From: Allomyces arbusculus
Taxonomy: Eukaryota > Blastocladiomycota > Blastocladiomycetes > Blastocladiales > Blastocladiaceae
Length of the DNA: 64,000 nucleotides
Direction: 5' to 3'
Assembly: GCA_027604705.1 (NCBI GenBank)
Contig: JADHYV010000031.1
Span: forward strand, 1-64,000
Shown: one piece after another, positions 1 to 11,259 of the stretch
How positions within the stretch are numbered: position 1 is the first letter of the stretch
How the letters are laid out: every line of letters begins with the position of its first letter
Program-made: the position numbers and the translations under genes
Notes under the pieces: model-generated
The model's input: the letters and a program-made list of their open reading frames with translations, nothing else
Databases searched by the model: none
Told to the model about the DNA's origin: nothing

Positions 1-60
1 ATCAACTGCCAAAACATTAATAATTTGTTACTTTGTGGGTATTTATGTCTTTTATCAGCG

Positions 61-78
61 CCCCCCCCCCCCCCCCCC
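61..78. repeat. C18 homopolymer
   Basis: A run of 18 C lies about 65 bp beyond the stop codon of the TRAPPC12-like gene. It is directly visible and has no clear function. A tract this long is also prone to sequencing length error. Confidence 0.9.
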
Positions 79-142
79 GTGCGCACAGTCAATTTCAGTT
101 CACGCCGCCGGTGGGCGGCCACTTAACCCCACCGATCCACTC

Positions 143-2252
143 TTACGCTAGCCGCAACACCGCCGCGGGCGGCGCATCCATGACCCGTGAGATTTCAGCG
201 AGCATCTTCTGCTTGGCGGGCGCCGCGTCTTCGGCCACGGCCTCGGCCAAGGTCGCCCAGTTGCCGACCAACGGCGCAGCAAACGCGGTGCGCCGCGCGA
301 GCTCGACAAGCACCTCTTGCGCATGGCGTAGAGCACCGCCACTCGGTGGAGAAGACGCGGAACCACATGCCGAACCGGTGCCCAGCAGGTACACGGACGC
401 GGCTGTGCGGTTGTTGAGAATCGGGCCGGCAAAGGACGCGAGCCACGCCTTGGACGTCAGGCTAGCGGCGTCGTCGTCGGGTGTCGCGTCGATCAGGTTG
501 GGGACCACGACGTTGGTGAGCAAGTTGGCGAGCGAGCCAAGCAAAGGGACCGACTCGGGTGAGAGCGACACCGTGAGCTGCGCGAGCCGGTTCCAAGTCG
601 CGTGCGCTGCCGCATAGTCGCCACGGGCCATGGCAAGCATGCCGCTAGGGGTACGCGAAGAGGAGTTGATCAGGTTCAAGATGTCTTTCCACCGCGCTCC
701 GATGGTAAACCGCGAAAAAGAGACGCACCCAATGAACGCAGAGCGCGGGCGGTCACCGACCACTTGATCCTCCACCTGCTCGACCCGCGCAAGAGTCACC
801 CCGGCCTCGCCGAGCAGATCAAGCGCAATCTGCGCGGCACCGACTTCGGTCAGCGTGTTCATGACGGTCAGTGGATCCACGCCGTGGTCGAGCTGCGCGA
901 CAAGTCGGCGAATCAGCGTCTGTGCGAGTCGCTGGTCCCCAATCTCGACCGACACGGCCACAGCGTGGCGATCGGTTTCGAGTCGCCGGACGCGCCACGC
1001 CTCGTCGGTGTTGCCTTGCTTGGCACAAAACTGCGAGAGAGCGTAAAGGCGGTCGAGGGCGGCGAGCGGATTCCCGGCGAGCGCGTGAAGTCGAGCTGCG
1101 GTGAGCCGGAGTGCCCATGGGACCGAGAGCGACTCGCCGGAGGAACCCGGCGGTGGAGAGTCGAGGTGAAGCGCTTGAGCCTCAGCACGCGCCGCGTCAG
1201 CGTGCCCAAGCTGCACAAGTGCCCGCATTCGATGGTACCAGAGCTACGGGCGGCGCAGAGTTAGCCAACCTTGGGGAGCGGGCAGGAGGAAGGCACGAGC
1301 AATAGGTACCGCCATAATCTTGGCACGGTTTTCTTCGACAGTTTTGGTGTTTGGAATCTCCTTGCGCGTGTATTCTTCGAGCAGCTTCCAACACTGCATG
1401 CTCTGCAAGTATCGATGCCGAGGAGGAACCGTCAATCAGGACCACGACACTGAGCTCGCGCTTTCACACGCGTCAGAAAAACCGTACCACGCAAAATTGG
1501 ACCGGGTCCGTCTGGCCATCCAGGTCGTGGAGCGTGAACGAGCGCTTCATTCCAGGTACAGCCGGTTTCGCTCCCGCGTCGTTGCTAGCCTGACCGCAAC
1601 AGATAAATTGAGCGCTCAAATTACATTTCCGAGGTTCAGAAGCCCGCTAACGACGCGAATTCGCATCGTCCGGGCCAAGTGATTTGCTGATGCGAACCAT
1701 CTTGAGGTCGGCCGTGATCACACTTGCCGACACGAATAGGCCCAGATCCACCGTGCCGTCGAGATGTCCCAAACGTGTTTCGGCGTCGAAAACATGCTCC
1801 AAACTGGGGATTGCGGGCTTGCCTGTCGTGGTAAATGCTGGAATGCCTGGAGACTGCGTTGCGGGTGTAGTTGGAGAGGGCTGCAGCAGCAACATTGACT
1901 CTTCCCCCCCGGCTGCCACCGCGACACTATCATTGCTGGTAAACGCTGACTGCATCTTGTCGGCTGGCCCTCTTGGTCGGTACCTATCCTCCTCTAGTAG
2001 CCCACAGCTGGCCGCGGAGATCGATTTGTTCAGCCTGTTCGAAACGTCCAACGAAGCAGCTCCCGCCAAAACCAACGCCCAAGCAACAAGCGTCGCTGCC
2101 TGTTTTGCGCCACAGGTGCGCTGCGCCCGATGCCCAATGGCCAAATGCCATGGGCCGGGCCGGCACACCAATCGTTTTCTTGATCCAACCATTTCCAACC
2201 AGCGTCCGTCTTGCCGACGACCGCACGCTCGACCCGCAGCATTCAAGCTCAT
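143..2252 (-). CDS. TRAPPC12: TRAPPC12-like TRAPP III tethering subunit (TPR protein)
   Basis: This is probably the TPR-containing TRAPPC12 subunit of the TRAPP tethering complex, which acts in ER-to-Golgi traffic. C-terminal exons on the minus strand are 1698 and upstream (start unresolved), 1589-1488, 1402-1310 and 1243-143, and these junctions keep phase. The best family match runs from LWYHRMRALVQLG through LRLTAARLHALAGNPLAALD to the C-terminal ..LRLA, colinear with vertebrate TRAPPC12 (LWFVRLLALVKLG, a GNPQESLDRLH-like stretch, CLKLA end). An upstream exon in 1698-2252 encodes a disordered acidic/proline stretch ending LGLFVSASVITADLKM. A further minus-strand open frame at 2356-2787 (Ala/Ser/Lys-rich) may be an earlier exon, and the true start codon is not determined. 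The identity rests on recalled family sequence. The C-terminal half is secure and the N-terminal half tentative. Confidence 0.72.
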
Positions 2253-3075
2253 TTTGCCTTGACCACCCGCTCGCCGGCGATTGGGACCGGGGCCAAGGCC
2301 AAATTCGACTTGGACGTTCCCGCAGCCGTCGCCCCTTCAAGTGTCAACGCGCGCCTTATCCACGACCTTTGCACGGCGCTTCAGTTGAGACGCCGTCTGG
2401 AACAAGTGCTGCTCGACGTGGCGGCAACGGCGTTTCTTCCGAGGGGAGATTTGCGGCGTCCAAACCTCGACGAAGTCCTCCGCCAACAGTCGCCTCGATT
2501 TTACTGCTTGCGGGGGCGACGCTCACGGCGCTCGATACCGTCCCGTCCACCTTCGCCGACGACACGTCCGCTTTCGGACTTGCCGTCGTCTGGCCCGACT
2601 TGTCCACCCGCAGCACTGGTCGAATTGCCAGTGTCACTGGTCGCTCGCTCGGCGTGTGCCAACCCCAGCGGCCCACGACGCCCCCCGTGCCCGTCACAGC
2701 CACACGCTCTGCCTGTTGACTACGCGGCGTATTGCTCGGCCCGACTCGTTGACACCGACGTGGCCCGCGGACCGACTTCTCTCCCAACGTGCGCCCGTCG
2801 CGAATGAAAGCACACCGACAAGCACGCTCGACCGCTCCTCTCGCCTGTTTGCGCGACTGCTAGCCATTGCGCACGCGCTCCCCACTGACACCGTTCTCGA
2901 GTACCAATTCGCCAGCGAAGCCGTTCCTTTGTGCCCGTTCTCGCGACCGCGCCGACTCGTATAGACCATAGACGTGCCGCGCTTTTCGAGCAGTCGTGCA
3001 TTTCATAGATTTGGCGTGCCACCTTGACCTGTTTGCTGGCCTAATTACCATCGCCGGTCCCGATCCCTCCCCGCC
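2253..3075. other. Unresolved 5' part of the TRAPPC12-like gene / intergenic
   Basis: No recognisable domain is present. A minus-strand open frame at 2356-2787 encodes a low-complexity Ser/Ala/Lys/Asp-rich stretch typical of a disordered N-terminus and could be the first exon of the TRAPPC12-like gene. A plus-strand frame over the same bases looks like a GC-driven shadow. The last 250 bp before 3076 would be the promoter and 5' UTR of the plus-strand membrane-protein gene. Confidence 0.35.
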
Positions 3076-5141
3076 ATGCCGACGACATTTCTTGGGTACG
3101 TCAGTGCTTGATGTAGTCGTTTGTGGTCCTGTTTCATTCGCTGGTCATAATTCTCGCTCTGGGCTGACCATCCGCGTTCCTGCCTCGATAGAGGGCCGCT
3201 CGTCGCGTCCTTCACGGTGATGCCGGACCGTCCGCTCACGGACCTCCTCATCGATCCGATCTTGCAGCTCATTTCGCTCTACCTCGTGTATCGCACGTAC
3301 GCGGCGCTCGATAAACCCTCGGACGTGATCTGCTACGGATTCCTCGTCGTGAACCGCGCCGTCACGTTTTTCGACACGCTCATGGTGCTCTTCATCGACA
3401 ATCTCGCCACCGACGCGCTCATTTACTTTTCGCTGGCGCGGTCGCTCGTGCGCCATCTCGCGCTCGCCGTGGCTATGGCCTACATTTTGCAACGACGGCT
3501 CGTGCGCATCTCGCAGCTCGTCACGCGCGAGCAGACGCAGTTATTGTCATACTTGGCCATGGGTTTTGCGCTGACGGCGGCTGTTGTTGATGCGGCCATC
3601 GTTGTTGCGTTTTTCGTGTCGGGCGTGCGCGTGAAAACGCTTGGAGAAGAGTATTTGGTCAAGCGGCCGCGGGCCACGGCGAGTGAGCTCGCACAATTCG
3701 TGTGGGCCAATGTCTCGGACGTGCCGCCCGAAATGTGGCAAATTTTGCAGGTCGTGGTGATTCCGGTCATGCATTTGATTAATTTTGTATGCGACATCTT
3801 TTTTTACAGTACGTTCGTTCGGATTGGTCTTGCGATCACGTATTTTCGCGTCACTTGTGCTGACCGTGACTTGCTCGGCACCTTCATCTAGCAATCGTGT
3901 CGGGCCTGTGGTCGACGACCTTCATCAACGTGCGCAAGCTCTCGACCAAGCGGTGGTTCGACATGAGCTGGCCCTACATGATCCTGATGGTCCTGCACTT
4001 CAACGTCTTTCTTATCACGCTCCTAAGCCGCACGATCCTGCGTCGCGCGTCGCTCGGATTCATCATGGAACTCGGTCAATTCACAGTCGCCATGGACTGG
4101 TTCATCTTTTTTCGCAAGACCAAGCCGCTGCTTGAGGACGTGGTCGCGGTCGAGGAATCCGCGACCCCACCGTCGCCGGACCGCAGCTCGCCGCAGTCCC
4201 CCGCCGCCCGCGCCGGCGGCCGCCCGCGCACGGTCTACTACAAGAACTACCAGCAGCCGACCGACCACCTCGTCGCGAGCGACACGACCGCCGTCTACCC
4301 ACCGCCCGAATTTGGCATGTACGAGACCGCGGATATCCAGAAGGCGCCACCGCCACGACCGCCGCGCGCCATGGACGCGGCCATGTATGGCTCGCCCACG
4401 CCGAGCCCACAAGCCGGATGGGACCCGCGGTACGGCGCCCCACGCGCGCCCGCCGCCGACTCCGCATGGGACCCGCGGTACGCGCCGCCCGCACCGCAAC
4501 TGGACAACCTCATGACTCCACCGTCGACCGCCGTCACCCGCTCGCCCCGCCCGGGCGCCGCTACGGGCCCACCACCGCCGCGACCACCACGATCCGCGAA
4601 ATTTGACGCGATCGAGGCCTGGGCACACGATGCGGCCGCGTCGGCGCTGCCCTCCCCGGCACCAACGGCAACAGGCGGGTCGGGGTCGTACCTGCCGCCA
4701 CCGACACCGACGTCGTACACGCCGTACGGGTCGGCAAGTACCAACGACGTGCCCATTTCGTCGGCCGCGTCCGGCGGACCGCCGCCGCGGCGGGCGCTCG
4801 CGCCGCAATCGAATGCCGCGTACTCGCCGTCGCCGATGGGAAGAGGGTCGTCGGCGCGTGGTGGCGGCGGGCCACCGGTCGTGGCGACGGCCGGGTACGG
4901 ATCAACGACGGCAGCGTACGGTCCGGCACCACCGCGCGGCGGAGGTAGCGGGATGCCAAGGTCGCCAGCGGCATCGTCGTCGTCGTCCCGGCCAGTAGGG
5001 CCGCCGCCGGACATGCACGCGCAGCAGGAGCGCCGCCGGCAGCGGCTGCAAGAGGAACAGGCATACGAAGAGTACTTGCAGGCGCAAGCCGCGCAGCAGA
5101 CACACACACAGCGGCAGTACGTGAGTCCAGTTGGGTATTGA
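3076..5141 (+). CDS. Polytopic membrane protein with proline-rich cytosolic tail (unknown)
   Basis: I do not recognise the family. Exons are 3076-3095, 3192-3808 and 3892-5141, with introns of 96 and 83 nt (GTACGT and GTACGT-like donors), giving 628 residues. The tiny first exon encodes MPTTFLG and joins in phase to GPLVASFTVMPDRPLTD. Residues ~20-300 hold about seven hydrophobic segments (for example LQLISLYLVY, LALAVAMAYIL, ALTAAVVDAAIVVAFF, MILMVLHFNVFLITLL), so this is an integral membrane protein. Residues ~310-628 are disordered and rich in Pro/Ala/Ser/Arg, with many PPPRPP-type SH3-ligand-like motifs, a duplicated WDPRY motif, and a Gln/Glu/Arg-rich helix near the end. The layout suggests a multipass receptor- or transporter-like core with a scaffold tail. 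No catalytic motif is visible. The next gene converges on it. Confidence 0.75.
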
Positions 5142-5652
5142 GTGGTTGGCCTGTCGCTGTGTGCGATTGATTGGAGCGAGCCGCGCAGTTGGGGCTCGAA
5201 TTTGTTTATGGATGTGTGCCTTTTCATTTTGGGGGACGGTCGCGCCAAATAGAGACGACCGACTTTGTTACTTGCTCCACAGCACTTCATGATGTTCTAT
5301 GGTGCTCGGGCCACTACACCCCACGATGCACTGGGACAATTCTCCACTGGACTCCGCGATGCTCTATAACACGACAGTACACGACCCTCACGGTCAAGAT
5401 AAGAACGTCTGCTGCGAGGTTCCACGACACTCCACGATTACCTTCAATACGAGTCCATTTTTTATACACGTCGATACTATCCAGGGAATGGGTTGAATGA
5501 AACGAAAGAGATCACCACAACGCGCCACCACGAACCACATCTAAACAAACGGAATGTTCTTGGCACCATCCGCGCCCCACACGGCGGTGGGGCGTCGGGC
5601 ACCAAGCACCAACACTTCTCCACCTTGCTGTGTCCAGCCAAGACCGACCGTT
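5142..5652. other. Convergent intergenic region, nothing recognised
   Basis: This 511-bp spacer separates two 3' ends (membrane protein on plus, histidase on minus). Only short open frames without family resemblance are present. It presumably holds both 3' UTRs. Confidence 0.6.
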
Positions 5653-7505
5653 TTAGAAGTGGTCGCCGGGCAGGTCCTCGAAGACGGGTGCCGGCACGGG
5701 CTCCTCGCCGAGATCCTTGGCAACGGCGTTCCAAATCGCGCCCGACCGAATCAGCTTCCAGACGGCGTCGATATCCGGCGCCATGAACCGATCCACATCA
5801 AACGACTTGACCTCCTTGCGCACGAGTGCATAGACCTTTTCCAGCACGGGCGTCGTCTTCTTCGGCCGGTGGAATTCGATCGCCTGGCACGCCGCGAGCA
5901 GTTCAATCGCGACCACCTTCTCCACGTTCTCAACCACCTTGAGACACTTGCGCGCGGCCCACCCGCCCATTGACACGTGGTCCTCCTTGCCCGCCGACGT
6001 CGGGATCGAGTCGACCGACGCCGGGTTGCACAGGTTCTTGTTCTCCGAGACGAGCGCGGCCGCCGTGCAGTGCGCGATCATGAAGCCCGAGTTGAGCCCG
6101 CCCTCCTTGACCAAAAACGCCGGCAGACCCGAAAGCGTTGGGTTGATCAACCGCTCGACACGACGCTCCGAGACCGACGCGACCTCGTGAATGCCAATCG
6201 TCAAGTAATCAAGGGCCTTGGCGGGATACTCGCCGTGGAAGTTGCCGCCGGAAATGATCTCGCCCGTCTCGGCAAAGATCATCGGGTTGTCAGTCGCCGA
6301 GTTCATCTCCGTCGTGATCACGCCGCGCGTAAACTCGACCGTATCCGCCGCGATTCCGTGCACTTGCGGCATGCACCGCAGCGTGTAGGCGTCCTGGACG
6401 CGCGCACAGTTCGCGTGCGCCGCGAAAATCTCCGAATGGTTCTTGTCATGGTGCAGCAGCGCGCGCAAGCGCTTGGCGCACTGCACTTGGCCCGAGTGCG
6501 GGCGCGCAGCGTGGATTTTCGGGTCGAAGGCGCGCGGCGTGCCCTGCAGGGCCTCGAGCGTGAGCGCGCCGACGACATCGGCCTGCTTGGCGACGAGCGA
6601 TGCGCGCACGAGGGCCTCGGCGCCGTGCGACGTAATGAATTGCGTGCCGTTGATCATGGCGAGACCTTCCTTGGCGCCCGGCTGGATGGGGGTCAAGTTG
6701 TGCCGCTTGAGAACGGCGGCGGCATCGTCCCACTTGTGCAGCGACGAGTCCCACATCTTGCCCATGCCCATCATGCTAAAAAATTGACAAAAATTGTCAG
6801 CTATCGTTACGATATTCTCCACCCAATACCACGGCCAAAAACGTAAAGGAATCGTACCCCAGCGCCAAGTGCGCCAACGGCGCCAAATCGCCCGACGCGC
6901 CGACCGTCCCCTGTTCCGGCACGTACGACAAGCACCCTTTGTTGAATGCATTCAGCATGCACCGCACCGACTCGGGCCGAATCCCCGAGAATCCCTTGGC
7001 CAAGACATTGATGCGCAGGACGAGCAGCATGCGCGTGCGCGCGGGACTCAGCGGCCGGCCCGTGCCCGCCGAATGTGACGTGATCAGGTTCACTTGCAGC
7101 TGCGAGAGCTTGTCGTTTTCAATCGTGACCGACGCGAAGTTGCCAAACCCCGTGTTGATCCCGTAAATGGGCTTGCCGCACATGGCCAGCTTGTCGACGA
7201 GCGCGCGCGACGCGCCGATGCGCGACCAGGCGTCGGGCGTCAGGTCGATTTGCAGCTTGCCGTGGCTATTTGATTCGAATTGGATCAGATTTCGGGTCGG
7301 GAAGCCAGAAGGTCGGCATCGGCGGCTCGCGGCTCGCGTACCTCAGCTGGACGAGGTTCTCGGGCGTCAGCGTCTCGCCGTCGAGCAGGAACAGGGTCGG
7401 GTTCTTCTTGTCAAACGGCATGGTGGGAAGCGGGTCGGACAGCAGCGGCTTGGGTCGGTCGGGGGGCAGTCGGAGACGCTTGCAGGCAACCGGATTGGAG
7501 GGCAA
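5653..7505 (-). CDS. HAL: Histidine ammonia-lyase (histidase)
   Basis: Histidase (EC 4.3.1.3) deaminates L-histidine to trans-urocanate, the first step of histidine degradation. Exons on the minus strand are 7505-7342, 7265-6858 and 6775-5653. Both introns (76 and 82 nt) have GTACG donors and preserve phase, giving 564 aa. The protein carries the N-terminal family segment [13 protein letters not shown] and the YGINTGFG motif. The autocatalytic MIO cofactor triad Ala-Ser-Gly sits in [16 protein letters not shown], and exon 3 begins GMGKMWD. The later conserved blocks [10 protein letters not shown] and [12 protein letters not shown] are also intact. The length is between bacterial HutH (about 510) and human HAL (about 657). 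The start at 7505 is the first in-frame Met below a TATA box. An internal Met (MPFDKK) is an alternative. It is divergent from the formimidoylglutamase-type gene of the same pathway. Confidence 0.95.
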
Positions 7506-7577
7506 GTTGCACGGTCCAAATCGACAAGTCGAATTGCTGGAGAGAGAATTTGGTGACGGAGGGCGGCACTGTGCGCT

Positions 7578-7584
7578 CTATATA
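7578..7584 (-). promoter_or_regulatory. TATA box for HAL
   Basis: On the minus strand the sequence reads TTATATAG, 73 bp upstream of the HAL start codon. This allows a start site about 30 bp downstream and a short leader. Confidence 0.6.
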
Positions 7585-8078
7585 ACTTGCGTTGCCGGGC
7601 AGGGTGCGGGCAAGCGGGGAGATCGCGGGCTCACAGCAGAATCGACGGCGGGTAATTGGCTTGCAGTTCACGGTTGAGCGGGACGGGAGTGGGTGGTGGT
7701 GCACCGCCGTGCCCAGCAGCTGTTTCGAGATCACGGCCAGAACGGCGGCGCGACACGCGTGGGCTTTGTCCGCTGCAAGGGCACGTGAGCCCTGCAGCGG
7801 CTGTTCTTGCCGATGCAGGCCATCGCTGCGGAAAAACCATAGCGTAAAACGGCGAATCTGAGCGTAAACAAGTGTAACTTGCGTTTGGCGGGCCGAAGGC
7901 TTGCCGCACGGAAGCATGGGATGCCTGTTGGTGTGACGGAAAGTGTCTGCACAACATGGTGGTGGCACGCGTCGTTGGCCATGCCATCGTTGCCAACTTG
8001 ATCTGGCCCGATTCGCCCTCTCCTTTGCCCACCTCCTTGCTAGCCTGCTCGAGATTTGCCAACCGTGCTCTCGACAAG

Positions 8079-8085
8079 TATATAA
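8079..8085 (+). promoter_or_regulatory. TATA box for the formimidoylglutamase gene
   Basis: TATATAA lies 67 bp upstream of the ATG at 8152, the usual place for a TATA box with a leader of about 40 nt. It supports that ATG as the start. Confidence 0.65.
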
Positions 8086-8151
8086 TTAGCAGGACCGACC
8101 CTCTCCACCCGCTGCACGCCAAGCTGCACACAACCAGAGATTAGCACCACC

Positions 8152-9470
8152 ATGTTTGCCAACTTCCCGACCGACGACCCGCGGATGGGCCATATTCTCG
8201 TCGATGCGACGAGTCACTCGAGTCTGGCCGACGTGCCTAAGCCTGCGACCGCCAAGAACCGAACCGCCATTATCGGGTTTCCGTTTGACCAGGCACGATC
8301 GACCTGAACGAGTCCGCATGGTTGGTCACGAAGGCTGACAGTTCCGGCCAGGGCGTCGCGCGCAATGGTGGCCGTCCTGGGGCAGCAGGCGGCCCCGACG
8401 TGGCGCTGACCTATATTCGCAAGGTGGGCACGATTGTCAACTCGGAATACGACGTGGATTTGCGGTATGTCGTCGAACTGGGCATCCGATTCGTCGCGAC
8501 CAGCAAGCTGATCATGTATTGTTTTTGCTAGCTCGACCGTGCAGCTCGTCAACGCTGGCCTTGTCGGCAACAACGACACCATGTCCCTCGAGGACGGCCA
8601 CGCGATGCTCCGCAACCGCGTGCGCGACGCGATCCAACACGGCTTTGTGCCGTTTGTGATTGGTGGTGGCAACGACCAGTCCTACCCGAACGCACGCGGC
8701 CTGCTCGACACGCTCTCACCCACGACGCACCTGACAGTCATCAACATTGACGCGCACTTTGACGTGCGTCCGCTCAAGGAGGGCAAAGTCCATTCCGGGT
8801 CGCCGTTCCGGCAATTGCTCGAGGACCGCGATTTCCAGTCGCGCAAGGGCTATTTCATCGAGTACGCGGCACAAGGAAGCCAGTGCTCGGCCGATCACGT
8901 TGCCTACCTGCGCAGCCGCGACGGCAAGCTGCACGCCGACGTGCCAACCCATACCGAGATTGTGTGGCTCAAGGACGTGATGCGGCACGAGTGCGGGCAG
9001 GGGGTGGAGGCCGGCACGTCACCGTTCGCGCAGCATTTCCGTGCTCTGATTGATCACGCGGCAAAGGAGCACCCGGACCGTGCGATTTTCGTGTCGTTTG
9101 ATTTGGACGCCGTCCGTTCGGCCGATGCCCCCGTACGCTGAATCGTGCTGCGTCGCTCAATTTCGTTTTTCATAACTCACGCGTTTGGGCAAATTGGTGT
9201 AGGGCGTGTCGTGTGCGTCGCCCTTGGGGATCACCGCCGACCAGGCTATCGACATTTGCTTTATTGCTGGCGCGAATCCCGCGGTACGGCCTCTCTGCAA
9301 TCGTCCGACTTTCCTCATTCGCAAAGGCTGACCTCTTCGTTGTGCTGTTAACTTAGGTCAAGCTCGTGGACCTGAGCGAGTTCAGCCCGCGCATCGAAGA
9401 GTACCGCACGGGTCGCTTGGTCGCCATGATGTTCTATTACTTTTCCTTGGGCCTTGCTCATCGTCCGTAG
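8152..9470 (+). CDS. hutG: Formimidoylglutamase-type arginase-family hydrolase
   Basis: This arginase-fold (ureohydrolase) enzyme probably hydrolyses N-formimidoyl-L-glutamate to glutamate, the last step of histidine breakdown. Exons are 8152-8292, 8352-8464, 8532-9132, 9203-9283 and 9357-9470, all joining in phase, for about 349 aa. Conserved blocks are AIIGFPFDQ|GVARNGGRPGA, FVIGGGNDQSYPNA, the metal-binding INIDAHFDVRP, HSGSPFRQLL, and SFDLDAVRSADAPGVS with the second metal cluster. The C-terminal VKLVDLSEFSPRIE is typical. The first metal-ligand position, His in arginases (GGxHx), is Asn here. Intron 1 (8293-8351) is GC-AG, not GT-AG. The substrate is inferred from the neighbouring histidase and sequence type. 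Agmatinase or guanidinobutyrase activity is less likely but not excluded. Confidence 0.88.
8293..8351 (+). other. GC-AG intron
   Basis: Between codon 47 (Gln, CAG) and the conserved GVARNGG block, the only phase-keeping intron begins GCACG and ends CCAG (59 nt). No GT donor restores the family sequence FDQGVARNGGR. The donor differs from the usual local GTACG by a single T-to-C change. Confidence 0.75.
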
Positions 9471-9829
9471 AGTGGGTGGAGAGCGTTTCCATAGTAGTAA
9501 AAGCGCTGTTAGTCGACTTTTGCCTCGTTTGTGACGATCAGGCGCCCAGGCGCAGGGACTTCAGGGTGGAGAGTGTCGCAGCCGCCCAATGCAACCGTGC
9601 ACACTCGAATGGGGCCGCTTTCGGGGCCATATTGCTTCGTTGCCTGGGGTGGAAATGAACAGCCATGCCCAAGGTTGTGAAAGGTCCAGTCACCTCGCCA
9701 TGTTACGTAAAGCGCGGAGTTGCTCCGGTGTTGTGGCCGCGACCCCAGCAACTGCTGTTGCCCGACAACACCAAACTCTTGGAGCACGAGCAACCTCTCT
9801 CCCCGCAAAGAGGATAGCGCACCATCACC
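9471..9829. other. Intergenic spacer before FAHD1
   Basis: This 359-bp tandem spacer holds the 3' UTR of the formimidoylglutamase gene and the promoter of FAHD1. I see no gene in it and no clear TATA box. Confidence 0.55.
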
Positions 9830-10766
9830 ATGTCGTCGTTCCGCACCGTTGGCCGCAAGATTGTCGCGATTGGCCGCAACTTCGCGTATGCATCGACCTT
9901 GACCTGTTCCTACCCTGCCAGCAACCTGTAGTGCCGCGACCGAATGCGACCTTGGCATCTCCAAGCGACTACGACTGAACGAAAACCGGCTCCTGCGATA
10001 GGGACCATGCTAAGGAGCTTGGCAACGCCGTGCCGTCCAAGCCCATGCTTTTCTTGAAGCCCACGTCCTCGTACGCCGTCAACGGCAAGACGATTGAGAT
10101 CCCGAGCCAGTGCGACGTGCACCACGAGGTTGAGCTCGGCGTCGTTATTGGTCAGACGGCACGTCGTGTGTCCGAAGCCGACGCCATGAAGCATGTTGCG
10201 GGTGCGTAGTCGCGTCAAATTCTCAATAGCGAATGCGTCTCCGGTCGCACAACTGACCACGTTGCGACCATTACTTTAGGCTACACGCTCGCCATTGACA
10301 TGACGGCGCGCGACTTGCAGAACGCGGCCAAGAAGGCGGGCCACCCGTGGTCCGTGGCCAAGGGGTTCGACGACTTCACACCCATCACCGACATGGTCTC
10401 GGCCGAGACGATCAAGGACCCGCACAACGTGCGTCTGTGGCTCAAGATCAACGGCGAGACCAAGCAGGACGGCACGACGCAAGACTTTATCTTTGGGTGC
10501 GTTGCCGCGTCGACTCTGCTTCGTTCGCTCCACGGTTCCTATTCCTGACTCTGTCGCCCGACAATACTAGCATCCCGCGCTTGATCTCGCACGTGTCGCA
10601 AATCATGACCCTCGAGGAGGGCGACGTGATTCTAACCGGCACGCCCAAGGGCGTTGGTCCCGTGCGTCCGGGCGACCACCTTGAGGCCGCGATCGAGTCG
10701 GAGGGCGAGCAAGTACTGCACGGCGAGTGGAACGTGGCCGGGCGTCATGTCGACGCCGAGCTGTAA
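9830..10766 (+). CDS. FAHD1: FAHD1-type acylpyruvase / oxaloacetate decarboxylase
   Basis: This fumarylacetoacetate-hydrolase-domain protein corresponds to mitochondrial FAHD1, which hydrolyses acylpyruvates and decarboxylates oxaloacetate. Exons are 9830-9885, 10002-10201, 10280-10496 and 10571-10766, all in phase, giving 222 aa, the normal length for the family. Conserved features are [29 protein letters not shown], and the metal-binding Glu pair in [12 protein letters not shown], with further motifs [18 protein letters not shown] and [15 protein letters not shown]. No separate targeting leader is evident before [10 protein letters not shown]. It follows the histidine-catabolism pair in tandem orientation, but I know of no biochemical link. 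Confidence 0.93.
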
Positions 10767-11228
10767 AGCGATTTTTATATAGAAAGAAGTATTGCATTGC
10801 TGTCCGAATTCATGGCGCTCACGCCGTTTGCTGAACCGCCCTGTTCTCACACAGGAACGACAGCGTCGTCAGCTCCTGCCATATTTTGCATTCTCGCCAT
10901 CGCGACGGGCACTCTCTTTGCTCTCCACCGAGCCGACGGGAGAGGTCATGAGTTGATGAGCACTCCCGCGAGTCAGGGGACCTCAACGTTGTCTGGAGTG
11001 GGAGACGTTGCCGATCCGCGCCCTCGACCCTCGAAAATCCTTCCCTCACCAAGGGCGCCTTTGCTCTTGGCAGTCGCCCGAACCTCCTGGTGTCTCCCTT
11101 TTTCGAAGCAGGAATGCCCCGTTTCGCCTCGTCTACGCGTCAGCCCGCTCCCACGCCGGGAGCCATGAACCGCACCTTCCCCGGCACCCGGGCGGGCCCC
11201 ACGACGCGCCAACACGGTTCGCGGCGCC

Positions 11229-11235
11229 TATAAAA
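11229..11235 (+). promoter_or_regulatory. TATA box for the protoglobin gene
   Basis: A perfect TATAAAA lies 147 bp upstream of the ATG at 11376. It places the start site near 11260, just after the C14 tract. Confidence 0.7.
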
Positions 11236-11245
11236 GCCGATGACG

Positions 11246-11259
11246 CCCCCCCCCCCCCC
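11246..11259. repeat. C14 homopolymer at the likely transcription start
   Basis: Fourteen C residues lie about 10-30 bp downstream of the TATAAAA box, where transcription should begin. The transcript could therefore start in or next to an oligo-pyrimidine run. Confidence 0.85.

Larger units (their letters stand above)
7506..8151. promoter_or_regulatory. Divergent promoter region of the HAL / formimidoylglutamase pair
   Basis: This 646-bp spacer separates the start codons of two head-to-head histidine-catabolism genes. It contains a TATA-type box on each strand, one facing each gene. No uninterrupted coding frame here resembles a known family, so shared regulatory elements are the likely content. 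Confidence 0.65.
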
